A stretch of 64,000 nt of DNA, from contig NZ_QGDQ01000025.1 of assembly GCF_003149145.1 (NCBI RefSeq), positions 1-64,000 on the forward strand, written 5' to 3'. The notes below the pieces were generated by a model that was given only the letters and a program-made list of their open reading frames with translations, was not told the DNA's origin and searched no databases. The DNA is from Quadrisphaera granulorum. GTDB taxonomy: Bacteria > Actinomycetota > Actinomycetes > Actinomycetales > Quadrisphaeraceae. Each line of letters opens with the position of its first letter. Within the stretch, counting starts at the first letter, position 1. A program made the position numbers and the translations under genes. Positions 33,469 through 43,447 of this stretch are shown here, piece by piece.

Positions 33469-34836
33469 ATGGTGCCAACAGCCCAGCCAGCAGAGGGGTC
33501 GGAGTGCTACCAGCACACCGACCCCTCGCTCGTCGGTGCCCAGCTACGGCCCGACGGCGCCACCGCCGTCGTGGTGCGTCCCGCCGCGCGCGCGGGCGGG
33601 CGAGCGCAGGTGCTCCTTGTCGAGCGGGCCACCGGTCCGGGTGCGCTCGAGCGGGTTCTCACCGCGGCGCTGTCGGTGCTGGCCGCCCCCGCGACCGACG
33701 CCGTCCCTTCCCGGCCCGTGTCGGTGGTGCTCGACGCCGGCCCCTACCTGGAGCACCTGCTGCACCACGCCGGCTCCCTCGACCCGGTGGCCGTGGTGCG
33801 CGTCACCCCGCGAGCCAGTACCGACCCCGCGCTCGCGCGCCACCCGTCCGCGCTGGTCGAGGCGCTCGTGAGCCATCGCTGGGTGGTGCCCGGGGGCCAC
33901 GACCTGCTCGGCCGCGAACTCCGCCTGCTCGATCGCGACGTCCTCGCCGACGTGGTCGAGACGCTCGCCGGGGTCGCGCCGCGGTACGTCGCCGTCGTGG
34001 CAGCCGGCTCGGCGGGCCAACCCGCGCACGAGCGCACCGTCGCTGACGCGGTGCAGGCCGCCCTGCCCGGCGCACGCATCAGCGCCGCGCACGACTTCGG
34101 CGGGCACGGCAGTGCGGCCCGCGAGGCGACCGTCGTCGCCGACGCCGCTCTGCGCGGGGCGGTCGACGTCGTCGTCGACCGCGCCGAGGCGGTGCTGCGC
34201 CGACGGGCCGGGCGCCGCGGCGCCGAGCTGCGGCTGTGCCGGGGGGACGGAGGCTCCCTGAGCGCCGAGCGGGCACGCTCGGCGCCTGTGCTGGTGCTCG
34301 GCGGCGGGCACGGCCCGGCGGTGCTCGGCGCAGCCTTGCTGGCGGGTCTCGACAGGTGCCGGGTGGTGCTGCCGGCGGTAGGCGGCGGTCACCTCGTGGG
34401 TGGGGTCCGTAACGGCCTGGCGCTCGTGCGACCCCTCGTCGTGGGCAGCCCTCCTGCTGAGCTCGTGGTCCCCACGGTGGCCGTCGACCGCGCCCGGCCC
34501 GGGGTGGCGGGAGACCGCCTCCCGGCTGACGCCGGATCACCGGTCGACGGACAGGTGCCCGACGTCGTCGCCGACCGTCCGCTCGACGAGCTGGCCTGCG
34601 CCGGGGCGGCACTCGCCAGGCCACTGTCGTGGCTCGACGAGATCGCGGCCATCGGCTCCGCCGACGACCTGGCCGCCGTGCAGCGCACTGCCGTCCAGCG
34701 CGCGACCGCCCTGGCCACCGCCAACGGAGCGGAGCCTGGCAGTGCCGACGTCGTCGAGGTGTCCGCGGTCGCCGTGCCGTACAGCCGCGCAGGGACGGTG
34801 CGCGTGCGGGTCCGCGTGGGCGGGGCCGGGCGGTGA
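33469..34836 (+). CDS. Degenerate HyuA-like protein paired with DUF917
   Basis: A 455-residue protein that matches the HyuA layout loosely but has lost its nucleotide-binding signatures. The usual DxGGTFTD N-terminus is replaced by GAQLRPDGATAVVV. The GPAGG loop is replaced by LVLGGGHGPAVLGAALLAGLD. The segment EQP..ALPGARISAAHDFGGHG..REATVVADAALRG corresponds to the HyuA LSHEVG/RE..T.LNA region. The start codon ATG 33469 is 26 bases after the permease. The stop overlaps the start of the DUF917 gene (GTGA). HyuA-like and DUF917 proteins often occur together or fused. It may act as a structural partner rather than an ATPase. Assignment is by pattern and moderate. Confidence 0.6.
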   Translation: MVPTAQPAEGSECYQHTDPSLVGAQLRPDGATAVVVRPAARAGGRAQVLLVERATGPGALERVLTAALSVLAAPATDAVPSRPVSVVLDAGPYLEHLLHHAGSLDPVAVVRVTPRASTDPALARHPSALVEALVSHRWVVPGGHDLLGRELRLLDRDVLADVVETLAGVAPRYVAVVAAGSAGQPAHERTVADAVQAALPGARISAAHDFGGHGSAAREATVVADAALRGAVDVVVDRAEAVLRRRAGRRGAELRLCRGDGGSLSAERARSAPVLVLGGGHGPAVLGAALLAGLDRCRVVLPAVGGGHLVGGVRNGLALVRPLVVGSPPAELVVPTVAVDRARPGVAGDRLPADAGSPVDGQVPDVVADRPLDELACAGAALARPLSWLDEIAAIGSADDLAAVQRTAVQRATALATANGAEPGSADVVEVSAVAVPYSRAGTVRVRVRVGGAGR

Positions 34837-35918
34837 GCGACGGAGAGCTCACCGCGGCCGACGTCCCGGCGCTCGCCGCGGGCGCGTTGCTGTACTCCCC
34901 GTCGTTGGCGCCCTCGAGCCTGGAGACGACGGTCGCCTGGCTGACGGACCTGCTGGAGCGAGGCGGGCCACTGCGGGTGGTGCCGCCCCGCACCTTGCCC
35001 CCGCAGGCGGGCTGCGCCGCGGTCTGTGTCATCGGCTCCGGCTCCGCGCTGGCCGACCTGCCGCCCACCGGTGACGAGTTCGTCACCGCCGTGCGTGAGC
35101 TGGAGCGGCTGTCGGGGCGGCCGGTGGAGGCGGTGCTGCCACTGTCCGCGGCGACCGTCAGCGCGCTGGTGCCCGCCGTCGTGGCCAGCCAGCTCGGCGT
35201 CCCCCTGCTGGACGCCGACGGTATGGGACGCACCTTCGCCCTCATCCACCACACCGCCATGCACCTGGCGGGGCTTCCGGTGACGCCGCTCGTGGTCGCC
35301 GGTGCGACGGGGGAGAGCCTCAGCCTGCGGGTGCCCGACGCGTGGCGTGCCGACGCGTTGCTGCGGGCGGGCATCGACGCACTGGGCGGCTGGGCCGCGC
35401 TCGCCGCTTATCCCAGCACCGCCGGGGAGGTGGCGGCAGCGAGCCTGCCCGGCACGGTGAGCCGCCTCGTCGAGGTGGGCCGGGTGCTCCTGGCGTCCCG
35501 CGACCCCGACACCACGGTCGCCCGGCTGGCCGCGGTGAACGGCTGCCGCCGGGTGGGGCGCGGACGCATCGTGGCGCTCGAGCACCTCTCGCGGCCCACC
35601 GACGCGACCATCCCCACCCACCCGAGCAGCGTGGTGGTGGAGCAGATGGGTCCGGATGCTCGCCAGCTGCGCCTGGAGCTGCGCAGCGAGATCGTCGCCG
35701 TCTTCAGTGACGGTGCGCTGACCGCCGCGGCCCCTGACCTCATCACGCTGCTCGACGTCGAGCGTGGTGTCATCGCCCCGTTGGACAGCCTCTGGCCGGG
35801 CGACCTCGTCGACGTCCTGGTCATCCCCGCCCACCCCGTCTGGTACTCCGCGGAGGCGCTCTCGATGGTCGGTCCGGCCTCGCACGGCATCCCCCTCGAC
35901 CACCCCCGTCGGCGGTGA
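34833..35918 (+). CDS. DUF917 / S-methyl-thiohydantoin desulfurase family protein
   Basis: A 361-residue protein. The hallmark PLLDADGMGRTFALIHHT lies near residue 130. The C-terminal beta-rich domain has APDLITLLDVERG and GDLVDVLVIPAHPVWYSAEALSMVGPASHG, all typical of DUF917. The family has been named for an S-methyl-thiohydantoin desulfurase, which removes the sulfur of a thiohydantoin ring, a step that yields hydantoins suited to HyuAB-type enzymes. GTG 34833 overlaps the preceding stop. Its place between a HyuA-like gene and a PucR regulator supports a role in cyclic ureide or thio-analogue breakdown; the exact substrate is not deducible. Confidence 0.78.
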   Translation: MSDGELTAADVPALAAGALLYSPSLAPSSLETTVAWLTDLLERGGPLRVVPPRTLPPQAGCAAVCVIGSGSALADLPPTGDEFVTAVRELERLSGRPVEAVLPLSAATVSALVPAVVASQLGVPLLDADGMGRTFALIHHTAMHLAGLPVTPLVVAGATGESLSLRVPDAWRADALLRAGIDALGGWAALAAYPSTAGEVAAASLPGTVSRLVEVGRVLLASRDPDTTVARLAAVNGCRRVGRGRIVALEHLSRPTDATIPTHPSSVVVEQMGPDARQLRLELRSEIVAVFSDGALTAAAPDLITLLDVERGVIAPLDSLWPGDLVDVLVIPAHPVWYSAEALSMVGPASHGIPLDHPRRR

Positions 35919-35925
35919 GCCGCTG

Positions 35926-37494
35926 ATGAGCAGGGCGACGGCGCCGCTGGCGCTTGCGGAGCTGGTGCGGGTCGACCCGCTGGCCCGGGGAGAGGTCGCG
36001 GTGCTGCCCGACCCCGCCCAGCGGGTGCTGCGCGTCGAGCTGGCGGAGACCTTCGACCGCCTGGCGCACACCCCTGCGCACAGCCTCGTGGTGCTGCACG
36101 CCGAGGCCGCCACGGGGGGCTGGTCGCTGGCCGCCGCGCTGCACGTGGCGTGGGAGAGAGGGGCGGCCGGGGTGGTGGTCCCGCGGCCGGCCATGAGCGA
36201 GGCGAGCGCCGTCCTCGCTCGCCGACTGGGCACGGCGCTGCTGGTGGTCGACGACGACGCCGTCGACGTCGCCCTCGAGCTCGCGGCGCGCACCGCGGCA
36301 CCGGAGGCGGCCCGAGCGTTGCGCGTGGCCCGCTGCGCGGAGGAGCTGGCCGAGCAGTCCAGCGTCCGCGGGGTGCTGGGGGTGCTCAACGCCGAGCTGT
36401 CCCCAGGCCTCGTGGCCCTGGTGGCCGGTGGGTCGGTGCTTGCCGGCCGGGCTGCCGCCGCAGCGCAGCGCGACGGCTACCGCGAGGTACGGATGGCTGT
36501 GAACGGACCCGGCGGGCGGGCGTGGGCCGTCCTCGTCGCCTCGTTACCGGAGGCCGCCTCCGCGGTGGCCGCCGAGGTCGAGGTCCACAGCGCCGAGGCA
36601 GTGCTGCGCTTGGCCCGCCTGCCGCTGCTGGCTGCATGGGCGCAGCGGCGCCTCGACACCTCCGCGCAGGCGGCGCAGGAGCGCGCCGCCTTCCAGGTGC
36701 TCCGCGCGCAGGTGCGTCTCCACTCCGGGGCGGACCTGGTGGCGCCCGGCTTGGACGACGACGCGGGCCAGGGCGCCGACGGCGAGGTGCCGAGCTGGAG
36801 CACCGAGCTGGGCTGGCGCGTCGAAGGCGTCAACCGCGCCGTGTGGCTGCAGCGCGAGGGCTGGGCGTCGCAGCACGAGGAGGAACCCGCCCCTGAGCTG
36901 ACCCAGTTGCTGCGCTCCCAGTGGGCGCGCCTGCGCCCGGGGTGGCCCCTGGTGCCCGACGACGGCGGCTGGGTCTCCTGGCAGAACAGCCCCGAGGACA
37001 CAGCCCCGGCGGCGCTGCGCCGTGCGCTCACCGGGGTGGCCTCGCTGCTCACCGACCACGGCCTGGTGCTCGGGGTGGGAGCGAGCCACCCGGGTCCCGC
37101 CGGGTTGGTGCGTTCGGTGGAGGAGGCGCGCCTGGGTGCCCGCGTCGGCGGCGGCCCTGGCGGCATCACGTGGTTCGAGGACGTGGGCGTCCGCGCCGTG
37201 CTCGCCCAGGTCTCGGTACCCGAGGTCGCGGACGTCGCTGCGCTCGCCCTTCCCCGCCTGGCGTCCGCGCGTGATCGCCTGGTCATCGCCGAGACGGTTG
37301 CTTCGGTGCTCGACCATGGTGGGTCGCTGGTGGCGGCCTCGGCCGAGCTCGGCGTGCATCGCAACACGGTGCTGGCCCGCACAGCCCGAGCCCGGGAGCT
37401 GGGCCTGGCCCTCGACGACCCGGGCCAGCGGCTGCCGCTGCACGTCGCCTGCCACGGACTGGTGCGTGCGTGGCGGGCGACGGGCAGCAGCTGA
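35926..37494 (+). CDS. PucR-family transcriptional regulator
   Basis: A 522-residue regulator. The N-terminal part (residues 1-125) has a PucR-type sensor fold (LVRVDPLARGEVAVLPDPA.., SLVVLHAEA). The middle is variable. The C-terminal helix-turn-helix DHGGSLVAASAELGVHRNTVLARTARARELGL near residue 475 has the classic GSLVAASAELGVHRNT motif. PucR proteins control purine, allantoin and hydantoin catabolism, which fits the neighbouring DUF917 and HyuA-like genes. ATG 35926 lies 8 bases after the DUF917 stop. Convergent with HyuB-2. Confidence 0.85.
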   Translation: MSRATAPLALAELVRVDPLARGEVAVLPDPAQRVLRVELAETFDRLAHTPAHSLVVLHAEAATGGWSLAAALHVAWERGAAGVVVPRPAMSEASAVLARRLGTALLVVDDDAVDVALELAARTAAPEAARALRVARCAEELAEQSSVRGVLGVLNAELSPGLVALVAGGSVLAGRAAAAAQRDGYREVRMAVNGPGGRAWAVLVASLPEAASAVAAEVEVHSAEAVLRLARLPLLAAWAQRRLDTSAQAAQERAAFQVLRAQVRLHSGADLVAPGLDDDAGQGADGEVPSWSTELGWRVEGVNRAVWLQREGWASQHEEEPAPELTQLLRSQWARLRPGWPLVPDDGGWVSWQNSPEDTAPAALRRALTGVASLLTDHGLVLGVGASHPGPAGLVRSVEEARLGARVGGGPGGITWFEDVGVRAVLAQVSVPEVADVAALALPRLASARDRLVIAETVASVLDHGGSLVAASAELGVHRNTVLARTARARELGLALDDPGQRLPLHVACHGLVRAWRATGSS

Positions 37495-37496
37495 CT

Positions 37497-37532
37497 GGAC
37501 TGACCGGCCTGATGGGACTGACCGGCCTGGTG
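37497..37532. repeat. 18-bp direct repeat x2 between PucR and HyuB-2
   Basis: GGACTGACCGGCCTG plus TG-ending triplet at 37497 and 37515, with a degenerate third copy after it. The repeat fills the short gap between the convergent stops. Confidence 0.75.
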
Positions 37533-37556
37533 AGTCTGGTCGGCTCGGTCCGGCTG

Positions 37557-39254
37557 TCAGGCGGTGGTGTCGAGGCCGAACTGGTCGCGTGCCCCGGCGG
37601 GGGTGAGGTGGCCGTCGAGCACGTTCTCGCGCACGCGTGCCGGGTCGCGCTCGGCGGCCGGACCGTAGCCGCCCCCGCCACCGGTGCTGCAGCGCAGCAC
37701 GTCACCGGCGCTCAGGCGCATCCCGTTCACCTTGAGGACGCGCCGCTCGTCGGGTCGGCCGGGATTGACGACGACGTCGGGCCCGACGGCGTCCTGGCCG
37801 CCGAACAGCCCCCACGCAGGCTGCTGTGACCGTTCGAACCACAGGGAGACGGTGCAGTCGGTGAGCATCTCGTACTCGCGGACCACACCGTCGCCGCCGC
37901 GGAACCGGCCGGCGCCGCCGGAGTCGGGGCGCACCCGGTATTCACTGATCCGCATCGGGTAGCGGGTCTCCAGCACCTCGACGGGCAGGTCCTTGAGGGA
38001 CCCGTTGACGTTGTTGATCAGCGCGGTCTCGCCGTCGCTGCCTTCCCAGGCACCCCAACCGCCGACGGTCGCCTCGAGCGTCACGTAGTCGCGCCCGGTG
38101 CGGGGGTCGTTGCCCGCGGTCAGCACGATCATGGAGTCGCCGAAGGAAGCTCCGGCCACCCGGTCCGGCACCGCCGGGGCGAGGGCCTTCGCCACGAGGT
38201 CGATGAGCAGGCCGAGGTGGGAGAAGTACCACTGGCAGGCCGCGGGCGCGACCGCGCCGAGGACCGACCCCTCGCGCACCTGCGCGGTCATCGTGCGGAA
38301 GCTGCCACCGTTGCCGGGCAGGTCCGGCGAGACGAGCAGCTTGTAGCCCACCCGCAGCGCCGACACCGCCTGCGCGACGCCGCAGTTGACAGGACCGGTC
38401 TGCTGGTCGGCGGACCGGGTCACGTCGAAGTCGATGGTCTCCCCGCGCACGGTCACGTCGAGCCGGATGGGCACCGGCGCGTCGAGGGTGACGCCGTCGT
38501 TGTCGAGGACGCCCTCGGCGCTGTAGACGCCGTCCGGAATGGCGGCGATGACGGCCCGCTCCAGGGCTTCGGTCTGGCGGAAGATCTCGTCGCGGGCTGC
38601 CAGCAGTACGTCGAGCCCGAACCGCTCGACCACCTCCTGGAGGCGCTTCTCGCCCATGGTGATGCAGGCGACCATGGCCCTCATGTCGCCCAGCGTCGGG
38701 TAGGGGAAGCGGACGTTCGTGGCGATGATGTCGACGAGACCCTCTTGCTCGACCCCGCCGACTACGAGGCGCTGCGGACCGAGCCGCAGCCCCTCCTGGA
38801 AGATGGACGTGGAGTCCATCGACCCGCCGGGGTCCTTCGACCCGACGTCGATCCAGTGGGCGCGGCTCGCCGTGAAGCCCACCAGCTGCTCGGCGTCCGT
38901 GCCGGCTTCGACGAAGACGGGGCCGAAGATGGTGATGTCGTTGAGGTGGGTCCCGCCGAGGTAGGAGTCGTTGAGGATCCACACGTCGCCCGGGTGCCAG
39001 ACCGCTCGCCCGAACCGCTCCTCCGTGGCGCGGGTGCAGGTCTCCAGGTTGCCCAGGAAGATCGGCAGGCCCGCCGACTGCCCGAGCACCTGGTGCTCGG
39101 CGTCGAGCAGCGCGACCACGCAGTCGCCGCCCTCGTAGATGATCGGCGTGTAGGCCGAGCGGATCAGCGTGGCGTTCATGTCGTCCGCGGCGGCGTTGAG
39201 CGCGTTGCGGATGATCTCGACGGTGACCGGGTCCACCGTGCTGCTGGTGCTCAC
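37557..39254 (-). CDS. HyuB-2, hydantoinase B/oxoprolinase family
   Basis: A 565-residue HyuB subunit of near-standard length. It begins VDPVTVEIIRNALNAAADDMNATLIRSAYTPIIYEGGDC (landmark EIIRNAL..MNATLIRSAY), then HPGDVWILNDSYLGGTHLND and the C-terminal GGAGRFRGGDGVVREYE and TGGGGGYGPAAERDP. The GTG at 39254 overlaps the HyuA-2 stop (GTGA). The continuous open frame through the HyuA-2 gene in the same phase is a shadow, not a fusion. Together with HyuA-2 it forms an ATP-dependent cyclic-amide hydrolase. Substrate unknown; the N-terminus differs from HyuB-1 and resembles HyuB-3. Confidence 0.9.
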   Translation of the reverse strand: MSTSSTVDPVTVEIIRNALNAAADDMNATLIRSAYTPIIYEGGDCVVALLDAEHQVLGQSAGLPIFLGNLETCTRATEERFGRAVWHPGDVWILNDSYLGGTHLNDITIFGPVFVEAGTDAEQLVGFTASRAHWIDVGSKDPGGSMDSTSIFQEGLRLGPQRLVVGGVEQEGLVDIIATNVRFPYPTLGDMRAMVACITMGEKRLQEVVERFGLDVLLAARDEIFRQTEALERAVIAAIPDGVYSAEGVLDNDGVTLDAPVPIRLDVTVRGETIDFDVTRSADQQTGPVNCGVAQAVSALRVGYKLLVSPDLPGNGGSFRTMTAQVREGSVLGAVAPAACQWYFSHLGLLIDLVAKALAPAVPDRVAGASFGDSMIVLTAGNDPRTGRDYVTLEATVGGWGAWEGSDGETALINNVNGSLKDLPVEVLETRYPMRISEYRVRPDSGGAGRFRGGDGVVREYEMLTDCTVSLWFERSQQPAWGLFGGQDAVGPDVVVNPGRPDERRVLKVNGMRLSAGDVLRCSTGGGGGYGPAAERDPARVRENVLDGHLTPAGARDQFGLDTTA

Positions 39255-41317
39255 GCGCTGGCCTCCTGCTGGCGAATGACGAGGGTGCCGTCCTCGTCGA
39301 CGGTGACGGTGTGGGCCGGCGGCACCACGGTGGTAGCGGTCCCCTCCAGCACGACGGCCGGGCCGGAGAAGGTGTGCCCGGCGAGCAGGTCGTCGCGGTG
39401 CACGAGCAAGGCGTCGTGTGGTGCGCCGGCGAAGACCACGCGGCGGCTGCTGCTGGCGAACTCCGCTGAGGTGGCCCTGGGGTGTGGCAGCCGGGGTGGG
39501 GTGCCGAGGTCTCCCGTGGCCGTGGTGCGCAGCGTGACCAGCTCGATCGGAGCACCTGGATTCGCATGCCCGTAGCGGACCCGGTGCGCAGCGGTGAATC
39601 GCTGGGCGAGGTGGGTGGTGAAGCCCTCCTCCAGCGGCTCGTCGGTGCCGGTCAACGGCACGGTCAGGGTGAACTCCTGGGCGGCATAGCGGACGTCGAC
39701 AGCGTGGGTGACGCTGCGGGCCCCCTCGGGCACGCCCTCGGCAGCCAGGTCGGCCAGACCCTGCATCTCCAGCCCGGCGAGCACGGCGCGCACCTGCTCG
39801 CCGTCGACGTCGACATCGAGGCGGTAGTGGGGCTCGGTGTAGTCGCGACGGATCCGGGTGTGCAGCATGCCCCAGGCCGAGAAGGCGCCCGGAAGGCGCG
39901 GCACCAGCACCTCGGGGATGCCGAGCTCGTCGGCGAGGAAGACCGCGTGCATCGGGCCAGCGCCGCCGAAGGCGACGAGCGACGACGTGCGCGGGTCGAT
40001 GCCGCGGGCCACCGTGATGGTGCGGATGGCCTGCGCCATGGTGGCGTTCGCGACGTCGCAGACGCCCTCGGCCATGGCCTCGGCGCCCAGCCCGAACTGC
40101 TCGCCCAGGGCGGCGACGGCGCGTTCGGCGGCAGCGGCGTCGAGAGTCATCTGGCCACCCGCGAAGCCGTCCGGGTCGATGCGGCCCAGCACGAGGTTGG
40201 CGTCGGTGACGGTCGGCTCGGTGCCTCCGCGCCCGTAGCAGACGGGCCCGGGGCGGGCTCCTGCCGAGCGAGGGCCGACGCGCAGCCCGCCGGCCTCGCT
40301 CCACGCCACTGAACCGCCGCCAGCGCCGACCGTGTGGATGTTGACGATGCTCATGAGCATCGGGAGGCCCTCGAGCTCGGCCTCCGCGGTGACGTCTGGC
40401 TCGCCGTCGACCACGAGCGACACGTCGAACGAGGTGCCACCCATGTCGACGCCGATGAGGTTCGGCCGACCGCTCCGCGCCGACAGTTCGGCGCACGCGA
40501 TAGCACCCCCGACAGGGCCGGACAGGAGCGTCTGCAGCGGGCGCTCCTGCGCAGAGGCCGCGGTCACGATGCCCCCGGAGGACTGCATGACGTGCAGGGG
40601 TACCGCCAGGCCGTCGTCGTCCAGACGGCGTTCGAGCCTTTGCAGGTACCGGCGGACGACCGGGCCGGTGTAGGCCTCCACCACGGCTGAGGACGTGCGC
40701 TCGTACTCCCGCCACTCCTTCGCTGCCTCGTGGGACAGGGATATCGAGACGTCCGGGCCGAGCTCCTCGCGCAGCACCTCTCGCGCCCGCAGCTCGTGGT
40801 CGGGGTTGGCGTAGGAGAACAGCAGGGCGACCGCGACGGCGCCGTGGCCCTCGTCCCGCACGCGCTTCGCGGCGGCCCGGACGGCGGCCTCGTCGAGTGG
40901 GGCGAGCACGGTGCCGCCAGCGGTGATCCGGCCGCCAACGCCGACGACGTCGCGGCGGGGTACCAGCGGAGTGGGCTTGCGATAGTGCAGGTCGTACAGG
41001 CGGCGCCGCGTGCCACGGGCGATGTGGTAGCTGTCCTCGACCCCCGCCGAGGCGATGAGCAGCACCTTCACCCCGCGTCGCTCCAGGAAGGCATTGAGCC
41101 CCTGGGTGGTGCCGTGGACGAGGAAGGAGATGTCCGCGGGGGAGGAGACCACCTCGCCGAGCCCGGCCAGGACCCCGTCGGACAGGTCGGATGGGGTGGT
41201 CGACGCCTTGGTCGCCGTCACCACCCCGGTCGTCTCGTGGAAGTGGACGACGTCGGTGAACGTCCCTCCGATGTCCATGCTGACCCGGGCGCGCCCAGGG
41301 TGTGACTGGTCGGGCAT
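39251..41317 (-). CDS. HyuA-2, hydantoinase A/oxoprolinase family
   Basis: A 688-residue ATPase subunit with SMDIGGTFTDVVHF near residue 14, LVHGTTQGLNAFLERRG, SGPVGGAIACAEL and GVDMGGTSFDVSLVVDGEP, all nucleotide-binding motifs intact. The start ATG 41317 follows GAGGAG with a 7-base gap; 43 codons of open frame upstream have no support. It forms a two-gene minus-strand unit with HyuB-2 and is divergent from chemoreceptor 2. Confidence 0.91.
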   Translation of the reverse strand: MPDQSHPGRARVSMDIGGTFTDVVHFHETTGVVTATKASTTPSDLSDGVLAGLGEVVSSPADISFLVHGTTQGLNAFLERRGVKVLLIASAGVEDSYHIARGTRRRLYDLHYRKPTPLVPRRDVVGVGGRITAGGTVLAPLDEAAVRAAAKRVRDEGHGAVAVALLFSYANPDHELRAREVLREELGPDVSISLSHEAAKEWREYERTSSAVVEAYTGPVVRRYLQRLERRLDDDGLAVPLHVMQSSGGIVTAASAQERPLQTLLSGPVGGAIACAELSARSGRPNLIGVDMGGTSFDVSLVVDGEPDVTAEAELEGLPMLMSIVNIHTVGAGGGSVAWSEAGGLRVGPRSAGARPGPVCYGRGGTEPTVTDANLVLGRIDPDGFAGGQMTLDAAAAERAVAALGEQFGLGAEAMAEGVCDVANATMAQAIRTITVARGIDPRTSSLVAFGGAGPMHAVFLADELGIPEVLVPRLPGAFSAWGMLHTRIRRDYTEPHYRLDVDVDGEQVRAVLAGLEMQGLADLAAEGVPEGARSVTHAVDVRYAAQEFTLTVPLTGTDEPLEEGFTTHLAQRFTAAHRVRYGHANPGAPIELVTLRTTATGDLGTPPRLPHPRATSAEFASSSRRVVFAGAPHDALLVHRDDLLAGHTFSGPAVVLEGTATTVVPPAHTVTVDEDGTLVIRQQEASA

Positions 41318-41474
41318 GCGCTGCTCCTCGTCGTCGTCGTTCCGAGGCCCGGACGGTAGGCGCGTAGCGGGAACGACCGGTGTGCTGCGGGTCCCTGCTC
41401 GGTGTCGTGAGCTGGGCGACGCGCACAGAGGGCAGGTGTCATCCACGACTGTCCCTCAAGGGGGGACTCCCGTA

Positions 41475-41501
41475 TCAAGGACGGGGTGTCCCGGCCGATA
41501 C
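41475..41501 (+). promoter_or_regulatory. Sigma-28-like promoter of chemoreceptor 2
   Basis: TCAA (41475-41478), exactly 15 bases, then GCCGATAC (41494-41501), compared with the flagellar/WhiG consensus TAAA-N15-GCCGATAA: ten of twelve consensus bases match. It is 39 bases upstream of the ATG and is not shared with the divergent HyuA-2 gene. Confidence 0.6.
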
Positions 41502-41539
41502 CCGCAGAGGAGACCACCGGCCAACCTCAGGAGAGTCAC

Positions 41540-43126
<1,587 letters not shown>

Positions 43127-43158
43127 GCTGACGCCACGGTCAGCGCGGCGCCGTCCGG

Positions 43159-43187
43159 GGGCCCGGGAGTCCACCACTCCCGGGCCC
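43159..43187 (+). terminator. Strong hairpin terminator of chemoreceptor 2
   Basis: GGGCCCGGGAGT-CCACC-ACTCCCGGGCCC: a perfect 12-bp stem with a 5-base loop starting 33 bases after the stop, extended by a further GC-rich outer pairing. No T-tract follows. Confidence 0.7.
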
Positions 43188-43234
43188 TCGGCGCGCTTCG
43201 TGGTGCAGGGTGGTCGCGGGGCCTTACGCGAACC

Positions 43235-43265
43235 TTGTCGCTGCGGTAATACTCTACGTACTACC
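43235..43265 (+). promoter_or_regulatory. Promoter and operator block of the OCD-GntR unit
   Basis: TTGTCG (43235-43240) with an 18-base spacer before TACTAC (43259-43264) could be the promoter. Inside the spacer lies GTAATACTCTAC (43246-43257), an inverted-repeat-like GTA-N6-TAC site. The 20-base block 43246-43265 matches 45305-45324, in front of HyuA-3, at 16 of 20 positions. The remaining gap 43127-43447 contains the upstream terminator and nothing else recognisable. Confidence 0.45.
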
Positions 43266-43447
43266 CACGACCGGGGAGTTGCGGCGGGAGCGCCCGCCGT
43301 CAGGGCGGTGGACCGGTGAGACGCTCCGGCCGACCGAGCGTTGCGTCGGGCACGGTGGTGGATCCCGCGGACGTCGTCGTGCGTGGCTCATTGTCATCCT
43401 GACCGCCGCTCGCTCGACCAGACCAGTCCCGGAAGGACGGTGCAGCT

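Noticed and set aside
37557-41426. A continuous 1289-codon frame joining HyuB-2 to sequence across HyuA-2
   Set aside because: Only the part below 39254 has HyuB homology; the rest is Arg/Pro-rich shadow of HyuA-2. The GTGA overlap shows two separate genes.
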